Source of the DNA: Tulasnella sp. 424
Lineage: Eukaryota > Basidiomycota > Agaricomycetes > Cantharellales > Tulasnellaceae
DNA length: 34,770 nt
Direction of reading: 5' to 3'
NCBI GenBank assembly: GCA_019633425.1
Contig: WSUB01000285.1
Coordinates: forward strand, 1-34,770
Positions within the stretch are counted from its first letter, which is position 1. Each line of letters opens with the position of its first letter. This document shows positions 23,901-34,700 of this stretch, piece after piece. Below the pieces are notes generated by a model that saw only the letters and a program-made list of their open reading frames with translations, was not told where the DNA came from and did not search any database. The position numbers and the translations under genes were made by a program.

Positions 23901-24536
23901 GTTGGTCCTCCGGAGATGCTGTACTTGGAGAATGCAGTTGGCTCGACCCCGATGGAAATCGCCCGACTCCAGTTCTTAGGTACGATACTCGACGGATTGG
24001 GCGACTCCCTCAAACAAGCCGGAACATTACATGTGTACGATGTGGATACTTGGATTCTTACTTCAACGCCTGGGATGCGTGATCGTGACGAGGTAGAGGT
24101 CAGATCGCTCAGGAGGGTCATCAATGGAATCAAGAGCTCCGGCATCCTAGCTACAAAGCCGGAACTTCTTGGAGTTCTTAGCAACTTTGCTGACAGCTCA
24201 GAGCAGGAGTTCGCTGCTTGGATTGCTCAGAACCCTCAGGAGGAAAGCCGCCCGACGCCGCCCCTAAGCGACTACGGCAGAGACGACTGCGACGCTGAGG
24301 CGACGTTTCATGCATTCTCAAAGGCAGTCGTCGAGGTCCACCAGCGGCAACTCGTTCATCTGCGCGACGTTCAACATGCGGCTCTGACTGCCGCAGATTC
24401 GCAACCGAAGCGACAAGCTCCCGCGTGGGCAGCCCGGGCTGAAGGGTTCGACGATGAAGAGTCGGAACGGACGGAGAATCTCGAGTGGAGCGAACTCATT
24501 GGATACCCTAAATCCGATTCTGATGTCACGTCTTGA
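17923..24536 (+). CDS. NTase-like/ankyrin-repeat giant protein, copy 3 (16 exons, 1900 aa)
   Basis: Exons: 17923-18477, 18534-18630, 18697-18971, 19053-19351, 19419-19509, 19565-19673, 19728-20158, 20226-20630, 20689-21146, 21204-22144, 22200-22346, 22415-22638, 22693-22779, 22835-23472, 23532-23670, 23730-24536. The core motifs GGSVLACL and SDVDLFLYG are intact. Exon 8 is 405 bases against 195 and 210 in copies 1 and 2, because a GAC/GAA/GAT repeat adds about 65-70 acidic residues to the linker. At intron 9 the acceptor used by the other copies (CCCAG) has become CCCAA; an AG a few bases upstream (21202-21203) restores the frame. Exon 12 opens with an Ala-Asp repeat. Intron 6 is 54 nt and stopless. 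The gene ends only 113 bases before the RTP1 start, so its terminator and the RTP1 promoter must share that space. Confidence 0.88.
19016..19037 (+). repeat. CTAC microsatellite in intron 3 of copy 3
   Basis: About five tandem CTAC units lie inside the intron between exons 3 and 4 of copy 3, upstream of its acceptor. Copies 1 and 2 lack it. Confidence 0.9.
20300..20512 (+). repeat. GAC/GAA/GAT triplet expansion encoding an acidic tract
   Basis: An almost uninterrupted run of Asp and Glu codons, including a nearly pure GACGAA hexanucleotide section around 20355-20405, lies in exon 8 of copy 3. It replaces the short acidic stretch present at the same place in copies 1 and 2. The repeat keeps the reading frame and is bounded by conserved residues (DDWSSED before, DYEEAKK after). 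Confidence 0.95.
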
Positions 24537-24649
24537 CTTTCTGTTTGTTGTTTGTTGTCAGAAGTGATCTTCTCTTAGTATGATCCTTGAAATGAAAAGC
24601 TGTCACATGACTTGATGCGGTTTGACAAATCTTAAGTGGTTTCTCTCCC

Positions 24650-27600
24650 ATGCCCAGTGACGCAGCCAACGACTTGAAAACTCTCCTCTCCGCTGCCTCT
24701 ATTCTCGCTGGAAGTGGAGAAAAGAAGAAGAAGATCGGGTCAAATGTTGCCGACGTGCTCAAATCACGTTTACTAGAATTCCATCGAACATCGGGCGGCT
24801 CGGAATTCCCCAGCATCCCTGACGGTAACCCCGAAGATTACATTGAAAATCTTGCAGCCTCGCGAGCCGAAGAAATAACTGGTGATGCCTCTGTATGGCT
24901 TATTGGTCGCCTTAACCAGCTGTTGGTGCCCGAAAACGGTACGAGAATGATCTGTGACCACAGGCACAACCCGGTGTAACTGACTCCCGTTTTTGGCCCA
25001 GGAGGTGATATGCTTTCCATCGGACTCCGAGATCTCGGGGTACTAAGGACCCTAGTTGCTATTGCCTTTCGCTGGGCGATTGATACTAGACTCAACCGCA
25101 TATTGAAGTACTGGTCACACCTTTCGTCCGACACTGGCGGGACATCCTCCAGCGGAGTGTTCGAGGTGGAGGACTCTGAAGATATGAAAAAAGTCTACAA
25201 CCAGCTCTTGGACAAGGTTCGCACTCTTCTGCTACTCCTAGAAGGGGAAGAGAGCGTTCCAACTCTGCAACATCGTCCCATGGCGTTTCTCATAATACCC
25301 CAACACGTGACCGGGTTACTGAGGGGAAGCATCGCATTCGGTTGGGGGCCAGATGAACCAAAGTCCGTAGATATGCGGCGCGCTGTACATTCAGTTCTTG
25401 ACATGTAAGTCGAACCCTGCGACCTCTTGGAGTCCCGACGAGGATTGCTGATTCAGCGGAAGCATAGGGTCCCCACGTCGCAAGCCATCGCATCACTTGG
25501 GGCCATTTTGCCCCAGTTCAGCCTCCCGACGCTTCGTTCAGCATGTGGGCAGCTGCTTAGCGAGCAACTTCTGAAGCCTGAAGGGGTCAGAGGTCTTTTC
25601 AGCGCGGTTTTGGGGGATGACCCGTCGTCCGGAGAGGCGGGTGAGTTGTCCTCACCGAGTTGTCCGTTAACCACCCGACTGGATACTTCGTTTCTTATAG
25701 TTCCCCTGGCCAAACTGGAGCACGTCGCTAGGGTCCTAAGTGCTGTACCATCTAAGATGGCTGTGGAGGTCGCTTTCAGTCCCCTTTACCAATCTCGCAC
25801 CGGAGAGCTAACGATTAGATTTCGTCTCAGGATTACTATCGCACCATCATCCCCAGGATTCTTGCCATCTTAACTGACTCTCAAGACCCCAGGATACAGA
25901 CTCCCGCTCCCCCATCGCACAAACGTGCAGCAGCGTTTGCCATCTCGCGGATACTCTCTGTCCGAACCAACACTGTGTCAAGAATCCTCTCAGAAATTCT
26001 TCACCCTCCGTTCTTCCCTCCGTCACCTAATATCGACCCTCAAAGCGGAACCGCCTCCTTACAGACTCTCCAAGCTTTATTTTCCCACTCGGACCCATCG
26101 CCGATGTTGCCGACGCACGTCCTCGGACCGATTTTGGGACCTCTGTATGCGTTACTAGCCAATTTGGAGGAGATTCAGACGTCCGATCCAGCATTGAAGG
26201 AGCTTACAAGAGGATTGCTGAGGCTGTGGGGTCGGACAGTCGCTACTGACGATGCGGTCAAGGGGTGGTGGAAGGTTATTGAGAGCGGTGACGGTTGGGG
26301 TGAAGATGTTGACGCTCATTGGGAAGTCGTCCTAGATGATGTGAGGGTTAAGAATGGACGGTAAGTGGTGTGTGGTTCCTGCAATGCAATGGACTCTCGT
26401 TCAACCGATCTATTTGGGGGTGATAGGAAACCAACTTCCATATCACTGCGAGCCACAATCGACGTCGACTCCCTGCTCAACGGAGACGAGGAGGAAGGAG
26501 GCTTACAATTCACTCCAAACCCGAAGCACCTCGTCCAGTTCTTAAAGACGTTGGATCGAAAAGAAGCCGCGAGTGCTCTTTTGGTTCGGGCGTTAGACCA
26601 ATACCAAGCTTTACAAGTTGCGGACAATGACCCTTTAAAGTATGTCGTGATGGAGCATCATGCTACTCACGACTCATAATACTATTTGGTCTTCTAGGAC
26701 GCTATTCTACCTTAGGATTGTGATGGAAATTGTGGAGCAACTGGGATCGACGGTCCTCAGTGATCCTCAACATGTGTTGTCCTTCGTGTCGCACTCCATT
26801 CGCTCCGCTCAAGAATCTGCGGACGATATGAAAGTGAGGAAACGCAATCAGTCGGCCAAGCCTCCAAGTCAAGGAATAGCCAGTCTTCGAATTGTGGAAG
26901 ACGATGAAGATGAGGGACCAAGGATGGCTGAGGCGGAGGAAGAGGACAGTGATGACGAAGGACCTGATGATTTGCTGGCCACGGCGCTGAACTTGCTTTT
27001 GGCTACTCTAGAAGGTGGGCTGAATTAGACGTTTGGGATTCAATTTTTACTGAATGAAAAAGTCTCAGCGAACGAAAGCATGACGCCTCTCAACACCCCA
27101 TTATTACAAGTCATATTGTCGGATCTCGAACCCCTGACGCTCCACTCCTCGCCGACTATTCGACCACTAGCTCGAGAAGCTCGGCTAGTTCTGACTGCGC
27201 GCAACGCTTCGACGTCTACGAGCCAAAGCACTGGGGTAACAGAAACCGATGATCCAAAGAAGGCGGCCAACGAGACCTACCAGCAAGCACTAAAACTTCT
27301 CCAAGACCCGATCCTTCCTGTCCGAGCGCATGGTCTGGTCCTCCTCCGCCAGTTGATCGTTCCTGCCAAAGGCAAACCCGCTCCGCCACTCGACCCCGCG
27401 CTCGTTCCTGCGATATTATCTATATTCTTGCAATCCGTGCAAGAGGACGACTCGTACATCTTCTTGAACGCTGTACAAGGTCTGGTGGTTATGGTCGATC
27501 GCCTGGGGCGAGATATTATGAAAGGCTTGATGGATGTTTACGCTGGAGGTTTACTGGACGGTCGGCCGAATTCGGGGATGGGTAAAGCTGAGCTTGATAA

Positions 27601-28386
27601 GAGGGTTCGAGTAGGGGAGGCTTTGAATCAGTCGATCCCAAAGTGCGGGGATGCGCTTGGATTGTATGGTACGGATTCTACAATTGGAAACCTTCGAGCT
27701 GCAGACGACTAACGGTAAGCCCTTTCCTAGTGGACGTTCTAGTTTCCCCTCTGTTCCACATGGTTCGACTCCGCGACATCCCTACCTCACTGCGATCTTC
27801 GGCGTTGTCTCTTCTTGCTCAATGCGCTGCCACGTCTCCATCGGCTTTAACCCCGTGGGCTGCCGATCTATGTTCCGGAATGTTAGAGCTGCTCCAGCTA
27901 GAAGGAGTTGCCGTACGACCACCTGGACCAAAGCAGAAACTTGAGACAGGCACTGAAAAAGAGGTGGGTCCAGAGACAGATGAGGGTGGAGGATCAGCGG
28001 ATACGGCGAAACAAGAACCCGCAAAGCCGGTCGATCAAATGGACACGGAGCCCCTCTCCTTGGATCCAAAGCCGGCCCCCTTTCGTCGGTCAGCTCTACA
28101 CTTCCTCGCCACTTTGCTGCGGACGACAGTGCAGCAAGCTATGGATAGTCGACGAGACGTCGTGCCGTCCGTCTCTTTGGACGCGCGGAACTTTCGGACG
28201 CAAAGCATTGGAAGTCAAGTACGGGTGGTGGACAGTGACGACGTATTCCCTGTTGAGCTGGTACGGAGCATGAGGGTTGTATTGGGCTATGTTCGGGCGA
28301 CGGACGCGGATCCCGTGGTAAAGGTTATGGCGGGGGAGACATTGGAGTTGATTACCGCGTTGGAGATGGTTAAATTGGGTGTATAA
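24650..28386 (+). CDS. RTP1: RNA polymerase II assembly factor RTP1/TANGO6-like (9 exons, 1082 aa)
   Basis: Exons: 24650-24938, 25002-25404, 25468-25640, 25701-25768, 25831-26360, 26427-26639, 26698-27014, 27069-27668, 27731-28386, all GT-AG. The product is a long helical-repeat protein. The region from about residue 728 (TYQQALKLLQDP, then VRAHGLVLLRQLI, then QEDDSYIFLNAVQGL, then RVGEALNQ) matches the C1 domain of the RTP1/TANGO6 family. The C-terminal 60 residues (YVRATDADPVVKVMAGETLE) resemble its C2 domain. Family members work in the cytoplasm and at the nuclear pore in assembly and nuclear import of RNA polymerase II. The length fits yeast and animal homologues. An acidic loop lies near 640-655. 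Intron 3 is 60 nt and stopless. Two decayed copies of this gene's 5' end lie upstream (789-839 and about 9145-9380). The N-terminal half is assigned by continuity only. Confidence 0.88.
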
Positions 28387-28896
28387 ACAGACTTACGATG
28401 GTTTTGAAGCAATTTGAATGTTGGCTGGAATCTTTCCCCAAGAGCATATATCAGTTGCCCCGGCAGCATGGGCATGGGGGGGTAGCCTTCTCTCGTCAAT
28501 CACCCACGCATGCGGCTCTCGTCAGCACTGGTCTATATTGCTATTTTTTTATGCTTCCGCTTTGTCTCACGCCCGAAGCGGAAACAAGCCCGACGATCGG
28601 GCGTTTAGGAAATCCCGAATTAGACTAAATGAGCGCACCAATGTTCAGCCGGGGTCGCGACTTCAACGTGGACCGGACAAATATCGCCAAGGACCGGAAT
28701 CAATTCTACCTAGGGGAGAGTTGAAATCGCCCGGGGCCGAACCTGGGCTTTAAAGTGCGTTAGTCCCAGGGCCAGAGGAAGTCGAGCACAGGGCTTCTGT
28801 TTCCCCTCCACATATACCTTTTATTCGATACCCCTCTCTTTCTAACTAAACCAGAAAACCAAAAAAAAAAAAACAGCTTTTTCCAGTCTTCTCACT
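28387..28896. other. Intergenic: RTP1 3' flank and promoter of the secreted-protein gene
   Basis: No gene was seen. The palindrome GCCCGACGATCGGGC lies near 28588. A TATATACC-like motif is near 28813, followed by a pyrimidine-rich tract and an A run at 28859-28873, shortly before the ATG. This is an ordinary-looking fungal promoter and leader; a TATA function for the motif is a guess. Confidence 0.45.
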
Positions 28897-29314
28897 ATGC
28901 ACAAAGGTCTCTTCGTCGTCCTCGCTTCGGCCCTCCTCTCAGCCGTCACTGCCCACCCTCTCGACCCAGCTCGTTCGAATGTGATCAAGCCTAATGATGC
29001 TCATCCCCCAGCCGCACCTCAGCCACAACCCCATCCTCACCCTCACGCGAACAACTTTCATCACAGCCCTCCAGAAAATCCCGAGGTCGAGCCATACCCT
29101 CGTCCCCATCCCATGGATGTCGCTCGCGAAGCCAGAGCCTTGAAAATGGCAAATGGAACGAATGCGGCAAGGCTTTCGAAAGGGCTGCCCCCTCTGCCAC
29201 CAGCCAGGCGGCGCGACAATGGACGGGTGAGTGTCTTCCCCGACGTTGAAGGGACTTGAGAGATGAAGCGTTGACCAACATGCCATACCGCAGTTCCACG
29301 CTGAAAGTTTCTGA
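28897..29314 (+). CDS. Small secreted Pro/His-rich protein (2 exons, 116 aa)
   Basis: Exons 28897-29226 and 29294-29314, joined by a GTGAGT...CAG intron. Residues 1-19 form a classic signal peptide (Lys near the start, a hydrophobic core, and AVTA before a likely cut). The mature part is rich in Pro and His around 37-72 (alternating PQPQPHPHPH), which could bind metal. Near the end, residues 88-106 read TNAARLSKGLPPLPPARRR. From memory this RLxxGLPPLPPxRR motif recurs in many agaricomycete secreted or small hypothetical proteins of unknown role. If the intron is retained the protein ends ten residues after position 110 instead. Function is unknown. Confidence 0.72.
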
Positions 29315-29683
29315 TCAAGCGACAACCACATCCAATAGAACACATGGGGGCCTTCTTGACTTTGGTCATCTGGGACGTCGAGTGCCTTTGTTTCGCGGTT
29401 GGCACTAAAACTTGCGCTTCCAAGTCCTCTGTAACCAGAATATACCATTATTTTCTTTCCGACCAAGCCCGTCATGGTGTATCTGCCCATGAGGAGTTAA
29501 AGATGTCGTGCGTTCAGGGGATTGGGTGTGTCGATGCAGCTTACGTGAGATTGAACCGACTCCGACCCAAATTGAGGCACGCGGCCCTTGCGTTTCACCT
29601 TCCTTCTTGTCTTCTTCTTGCCCCTCAGCCGACTCCATTTCGGCTGGCCGCGGGGCTCACTCTCTCCTCTCTCTCCTTCCACC
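29315..29683. other. Intergenic: promoter of the DUF4050-like gene
   Basis: No gene was seen. The last ~100 bases are strongly pyrimidine-rich (CTCTCTCCTCTCTCTCCTTC at about 29660), as is common just upstream of fungal start codons, and end in CCACCATG at the start. Confidence 0.45.
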
Positions 29684-30934
29684 ATGCTACCGTCCGTCCT
29701 CAACGGCATGCATGATAACGATTCACCTCAGCTAGAAGCGTCCTCGTCGTCCGGTGTCCAACGAGACTGTTCAACACCATCTTCGTCTTCGGTAGAACCT
29801 CCACCCGTGCCGACTCTCGGTCCAGATTACTACGAGCTCCGAAGGCAGGAGTGGCTCCGCCCAACCACATCATCTTCAGCTGCTGCCAACGATGCCCAAA
29901 GCACATCTTCGAGTTCCTCGGGCACGGCCGACAAGAAGAAACATAAAGAGAAGGAGGAAGATAGTAGTAGAGCTAGGCTAGAGGTGGCGTTGAACGAGCC
30001 TGGGGCTGAAGAAAATGACGAGCTTTGGAAAGCGTACCTGCACTCGGTTCACGACGGTTTAGTAGGAGGAAAGAAGTTCAAAAAAGGGATTAAATTGGGC
30101 ATGGCGGTGAGTAATATCTCCCCTCGAGCTTGCATATCCGTCCGGCACGCGGTGGGAAGCATATAAATAGCCAAGCACGCGACACGGCAACGCTTCCGTA
30201 TGACCGCCTGATAACCGCCTTACTTTACCTTCCAATTTGTTTTTCTGGTCAACTTTATTCATAACACCATATTTCTGTTACCCCAGGTCAAGATCCTCAA
30301 AGCTGGTTGGCTTCGTGATGGGACTTGGGATACCGCTGCCGCCGCATCGATGAACTCTATACCAACATCTTCAACAATAACCGCAGCAGGTCCGTCAACT
30401 GCAATCGCACAAGCGACCTCTCCAACCGCTTCCTCTCGCAGACATTCTTCCGCAACAACCGCTACAGCAGGACTATCCGCTAGCAGGGGACTCCGCGCCC
30501 TCTTAACTGGGGGAAGGAATCAGCACCATCATAATGGGTCAATTGCGTCTTCGTTACCGCCTCCGCCTCCTTCTCAGCAAGTCGATCCGATACCGGCCTC
30601 GCTGTGGACTGAAACTGCTCCCACTTCTCCGACTACAAAAGGAGGACAACCGACACCCCCAACTTCAGCTGGATCTACAAAGTCGAGTTTCTTCGGTTCG
30701 ACGATATCGAGGTTTTTACCTGCTGCGCTGGTCGGCAAGTTCGTTTCTTCCCCATCAGCGGGCGAAAGGAGGAGGCATGGGAGGCAGGCTAGGAGCGAAT
30801 CGTGGCCCGTCCTAACGAAGGAGCCTACAGCCAAGGGGATTGATGGAGTGGGTGGAGGTGAAGGGGAACAGAAGGGCGATGATCAAGCTTCTGTGCAGGA
30901 GAGAGGGACTGCGGCACCCACAGGGTTGAGCTGA
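29684..30934 (+). CDS. DUF4050/Gag1-clamp-like protein (2 exons, 356 aa)
   Basis: Exons 29684-30106 and 30287-30934, with a GTGAGT...CCCAG intron of 180 bases, long for this window. The start was chosen because it is the first ATG in frame and has a good CCACCATG context. The conserved part straddles the intron: PDYYELRRQEWL (about 46-58), an acidic/basic linker, then ENDELWKAYLHSVHDGL, GGKKFKKGIKLGMAV and KILKAGWLRDGTWD (about 110-156). This pattern, ending in a WLRDGTW motif, fits the fungal DUF4050 family, which I believe was renamed after the fission yeast TOR-pathway regulator Gag1. The rest is Ser/Thr/Pro/Gly-rich and probably disordered. The assignment is from memory of the motif. Confidence 0.68.
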
Positions 30935-31587
30935 GGGAGAACATCCGACGACTTTTTCAACGCGACTAGATGATTTTACGATGGACATTTGGCCTTTGCC
31001 TTACGATTTTGCTTAATCTTGGTACGTATGCTTTCTACTATTGTCATCCGCCCCTCTCTCTCCGCACTCCGAGCATTCGATACGTGAAAGGACGTAGTAG
31101 CTCCAACTCTCGTATAGGCCCGGAGAATCGAATGCGGAGATCCCACTAAGGGGATTCTTTCGGAAGGCAATTCCTGACCACACCCCCTTTCTTATCTCTC
31201 ATAGTTGTCCGATAGATCTCATTATAATATCTTCTTTCACTTTTGGACATCGTGAACTGTTGGTGTGACGCGCCACGGCGTCCCGTCTCATATTTTTGGA
31301 CTGTATGATAAATTTGGTCGCTACAAGGTGGGCTCACGACGCACCTGTGAACTTTTCTACGGAATTGCAAGATAAGCGCTCAGTTGCAGGACCACTGCGG
31401 CGTGGTCAATAACCTTGCGAAGAGCGGCAGGTTCGGATGCAGTGCAAAAGCTCCGGCGTTCTTCTACCCTCCTGCCACAGTTCACCACCCAGTCCGCCAT
31501 CAACACGCTATCCCCCCCCCCTCTGCGAAGCGGTCCAAGAACGCCAACTCTTACAATCATCTAACCTCTTCTCGCTCATATCTCCCA
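30935..31587. other. Intergenic stretch with no recognisable gene
   Basis: This is the 3' flank of the DUF4050-like gene and the promoter of the kinase gene. Several short open frames exist on both strands, but none has recognisable protein features. Pyrimidine-rich patches occur at 31051-31068 and a C run at 31511-31520. Confidence 0.45.
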
Positions 31588-33960
31588 ATGCAAAAAGATG
31601 AAAGCCACGATGCCGGCGCTTCTGGGATGCCCACATCACCGTCGAGCCACGATACTTCCTCCGGTGAATTCCATCCGAGCGCCAAGCTGGTACGTCCTTC
31701 TCAGGTCTCAACCGGCGACGACAATAGCTCACGAAAGCAATATTCTATCGTAGAGGGAAAAACTCCACAAGCTTACAAAATGGCGAATTGATCGGTCATC
31801 GATCGAATTCCCCAAAGACGGTCCTGAGTTTCGTGGAGGAAATGCGACGGTTTTAAAAGCCTTTTTGGCCTCCCCCTCCGGTCGAGAAGACCGAAAGGAT
31901 CAATCTGGTAATATCGGAAACAGCAGTCTCGCTTCTGAGAGTCCCGAAGGAGAACTGTCTCGGCGGCGGAAGGTTGGTGCACAGCCTCTCCGGTCATTGA
32001 CGGTAGCGTCGAGCGGCTCATCGGCTCCGTCCTCACAGACTGTAGCAGTCAAGAAAATGAACATATTAGGCGATCGAGCGCGGGTATTAGGGGTAAGAAA
32101 AATACTTCATCTCAATACGTAGGGATTTCAAAGCTAAGTTCCTTCGGCTTAGTTGACACTCAGGGAAGCCGAATTTTTGGTTGACCTTTCACATGAAAAC
32201 GTCATCGAGCTCGAAGGATTCGTCGAGGACTTGTCCAAGGATATAGTGTGGCTGGTTTTTCCCTGGGAGGACAACGGCACTTTGAGGGATTTTATCGCCT
32301 CAGCAGACTGGGAGATCCCAGAACGAATCTCACTGGTACGATTGAACTAAGTCTCCTCGACCTGCCTCTGAGACTCTAAATTTAGATTGACGGCGTGGCT
32401 GGAGGACTAGCACACCTCCATCGTCAAGAACCCCCGATTCGCCACGGCGACTTGAAATCCGTACGTTGCGAGAGCGTTATAATGAACCACCCGCAAACAT
32501 TATCCCGACTTTTCAGATCAACATATTGGTCAACTCACAATGTGGTGCCGTAATTACCGACTTTGGATCTGCTCGGCGTCTCACTGCCAGGGATTTGGAG
32601 AAGGAGATGAGACAAGCTGAGAACAAACCGCACACAGCCCTATCGCTCGAGGCAACATTTTGCAGTTCCACAGGTACCATGGGTATAACGTTGACAGGAG
32701 ATAAGTACACGCTTCGGTGGGCCCCCCCGGAGGTGTTGAGAGAGGAGGAATCTGGCCTAGCGAGTGATATATGGGCATTGGGTTGGGTGGCTTACGAGGT
32801 AAAGTTCAATTCCTACATTTTTCACAATTGAGTCTCAGAAATTACCTTCGGAATAGGTCATGACGAACTCGATTCCGTTCCAAGATGTCGCCAAGGACGC
32901 CATCGTCATCAGACGCGTCATTCAGGGAGATCTCCCAACCATCACCAACCACGCTCGCATGTCGTTGATTCAAGCGCTTTGTTCCCTCATGCTCGCGTGT
33001 TGGAGCATCGACCCTACAAACCGACCAACTGCCGAGGATTGTCGAAACTCAATCGGATGGATGGCGAGTAATACTGATCTGGGGTCAAGTCTGCATTGTT
33101 GACTAAGTGTGCAATAGCCTAAGATTGTGCCAAACCCGACACGGGACAAAGATGCAGCGGCCTCTGGAGCTCACTCTCCAGCGCTTCTGCTACAGCTGGG
33201 AGAGATGTACAGAAGGCAGAGCGACTACTCCAATGCATTGGACTGCTTCACCAATGCTTTGGGTAGGTACAAAGACCTCGGCAATATGATGGGAAAGGCC
33301 GCGGCGCTGCATCAGCTGGCCCTGGTACATCGATATCGAGGCGAGAACGGCCAGGCTGTTGCATTCTACTCCGAGACGCTTCAAATCTACACCAAGATCG
33401 GCAACAAAGAAGGGAGAGCCGGGGCTCTTTTTGGTCTCGCTGAGGTCCATCGGAATCGAGCCGAAAACAGCCAGGCCGATACATCCTACTCAGAGGCACT
33501 ACAAATTTACACCGAGATCGGCGACAGAATAGGGAGAGCAGATGCTCTTCTCGGTCTAGCTGAGGTGCATCTGGCTAGGCATGAGTACAGCCAGGCCATT
33601 ACATTCTTCTCCGAGTCTCTGCAAGTCAACACCCACATCGGCCGCACAGGAGCCAGAGCCGAAGCGCTTTCTGGTCTTGCCGAAGTGTATCGGCTTCAAA
33701 AGGAGTATAGCAAGGCTATCACCTTCAATTTAGAAGCCCTCGAAATCTGTACTGACAACGGCAACCGATCCGGCAGAGCTGTCGCTCTCTTGAGCCTTGC
33801 CGATGTGCATCGTGATCAGGGTCAGGACGGGGACGCAATTTGTCGTTATGCAGAAGCTCTTGAAATCTTGGAGCAAATCGGAGATGTGGTGAATGCAGCT
33901 TATGCTTCTCACCAAGCTGCTCAAGTTCGCCGACGATCTACGCCAGCAGAGGACGCATAA
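31588..33960 (+). CDS. TKL-like protein kinase with C-terminal TPR array (7 exons, 676 aa)
   Basis: Exons: 31588-31689, 31754-32092, 32153-32335, 32386-32460, 32517-32798, 32857-33063, 33118-33960. The kinase domain covers about residues 45-390: FRGGNATVLKAF as the glycine loop, VAVKK with the ATP-binding Lys, REAEFL with the helix-C Glu, HGDLKS plus INILV as the catalytic loop (Gly replaces the Arg of HRD), TDFGSA with the metal-binding Asp, APPEVL and SDIWALGWVAYEV. All residues needed for catalysis appear present. From about 410 on, six 40-residue TPR units of the kinesin-light-chain type follow. Kinase-TPR fusions are expanded in mushroom-forming fungi; substrates are unknown. Intron 6 appears to be GC-AG (33064-33117), because no GT donor keeps the frame. 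The N-terminal exon is the least certain part. Confidence 0.82.
33160..33930 (+). repeat. 120-bp tandem repeat encoding TPR units
   Basis: Six units of exactly 120 bases begin at 33160, 33280, 33400, 33520, 33640 and 33760, plus a partial seventh. Each encodes about 40 residues, with a LAEVHR-like helix A and an ALQIYTEIG-like helix B ending at the Gly that opens the next unit. The middle units are most alike (GLAEVH recurs three times). Confidence 0.9.
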
Positions 33961-34619
33961 TGCTTCTTGGAGACGTTCGATGTTCAAGGAGATGGTTCGG
34001 TGATTCTAAAATCGATGTCTCTCAGACGACGTACGACTTTCATTGCTGTATTTCTCTCGATTCAAACACTGACCCTCCGTCTCCGTCACCTCTTACTGTT
34101 CCCAGTGCGATAGAAGTTTTCGACGCCCTTTCTTCCTATCGGCTCTCCTTCCAACCGTACTACTGGCATACGTAGCTACCTAGTCCTTCTCTTGTGTCAT
34201 GGGTGCCGAATATTATAGTGATATTTTCTGCATATCCGGATTGTTGATATGGTAAAACAAATGGGCCTGAACAACAAACACCGATCGTTTGTACGTGCGA
34301 CAGCGCCGTCGAAGACCTTTTACCGACGCTGTAGAAATGAAAAAAGAGCCATATCCTCAGAAGCACCCCTAGCGGTGCTTACAATCCTTTCTCGACCCGA
34401 CTGCCGTTATACCCCCGCTGTTCTTGTGTGGTTCTATTAGAAATCTACTGGGGAGACTCAGGTTGCTTCGTTTCGCTTCCACCTTCCCACTACTGACTCT
34501 TATCCTCAAACACCATCCCCTCCGACTACTCGTGACTAAATCTGAGGTTAGACCTTTTGTTTCTGGTTGGATATTTGCTAATATTAGACGATGAGGGCGG
34601 GGTGGGCAAAATAAATCCT
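33961..34619. other. Intergenic: 3' flank of the kinase gene, no gene seen
   Basis: No open frame here has recognisable domains or plausible exon partners. The stretch is of mixed composition and runs into the repeat at its right end. It may include interior sequence of the element whose terminus is at about 34700, but no coding region of a transposase is visible. Confidence 0.45.
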
Positions 34620-34700
34620 GCTTCATCAGGAAAATCCAACATCGCTATGGAGTGCTATTTAGTCAATATAGCTCTAATAGCTCCATAGTAACCCCCCCCC
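34620..34700. repeat. Transposon-terminus-like repeat, right copy (inverted)
   Basis: Read on the minus strand from 34700, this goes: a G run, TTACTATGGAGCTATTAGAG, AGCACT, GCGATG, then CCTGATG. That is the same motif order as bases 1-79 on the plus strand, so the two face each other across the window. The bases beyond it (34701-34770) include GGTTGCTATAATAGC, which weakly resembles the same terminus in the other direction and may be part of an adjoining element. Confidence 0.6.

Noticed and set aside
28939..29490. A 183-codon minus-strand frame
   Set aside because: It overlaps the secreted-protein gene, has no recognisable domain and has antisense-type composition.
34690..34700. C run at the right end as a telomere
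   Set aside because: It is a plain homopolymer without a TTAGGG-type repeat and has a counterpart G run at the left end of the window.
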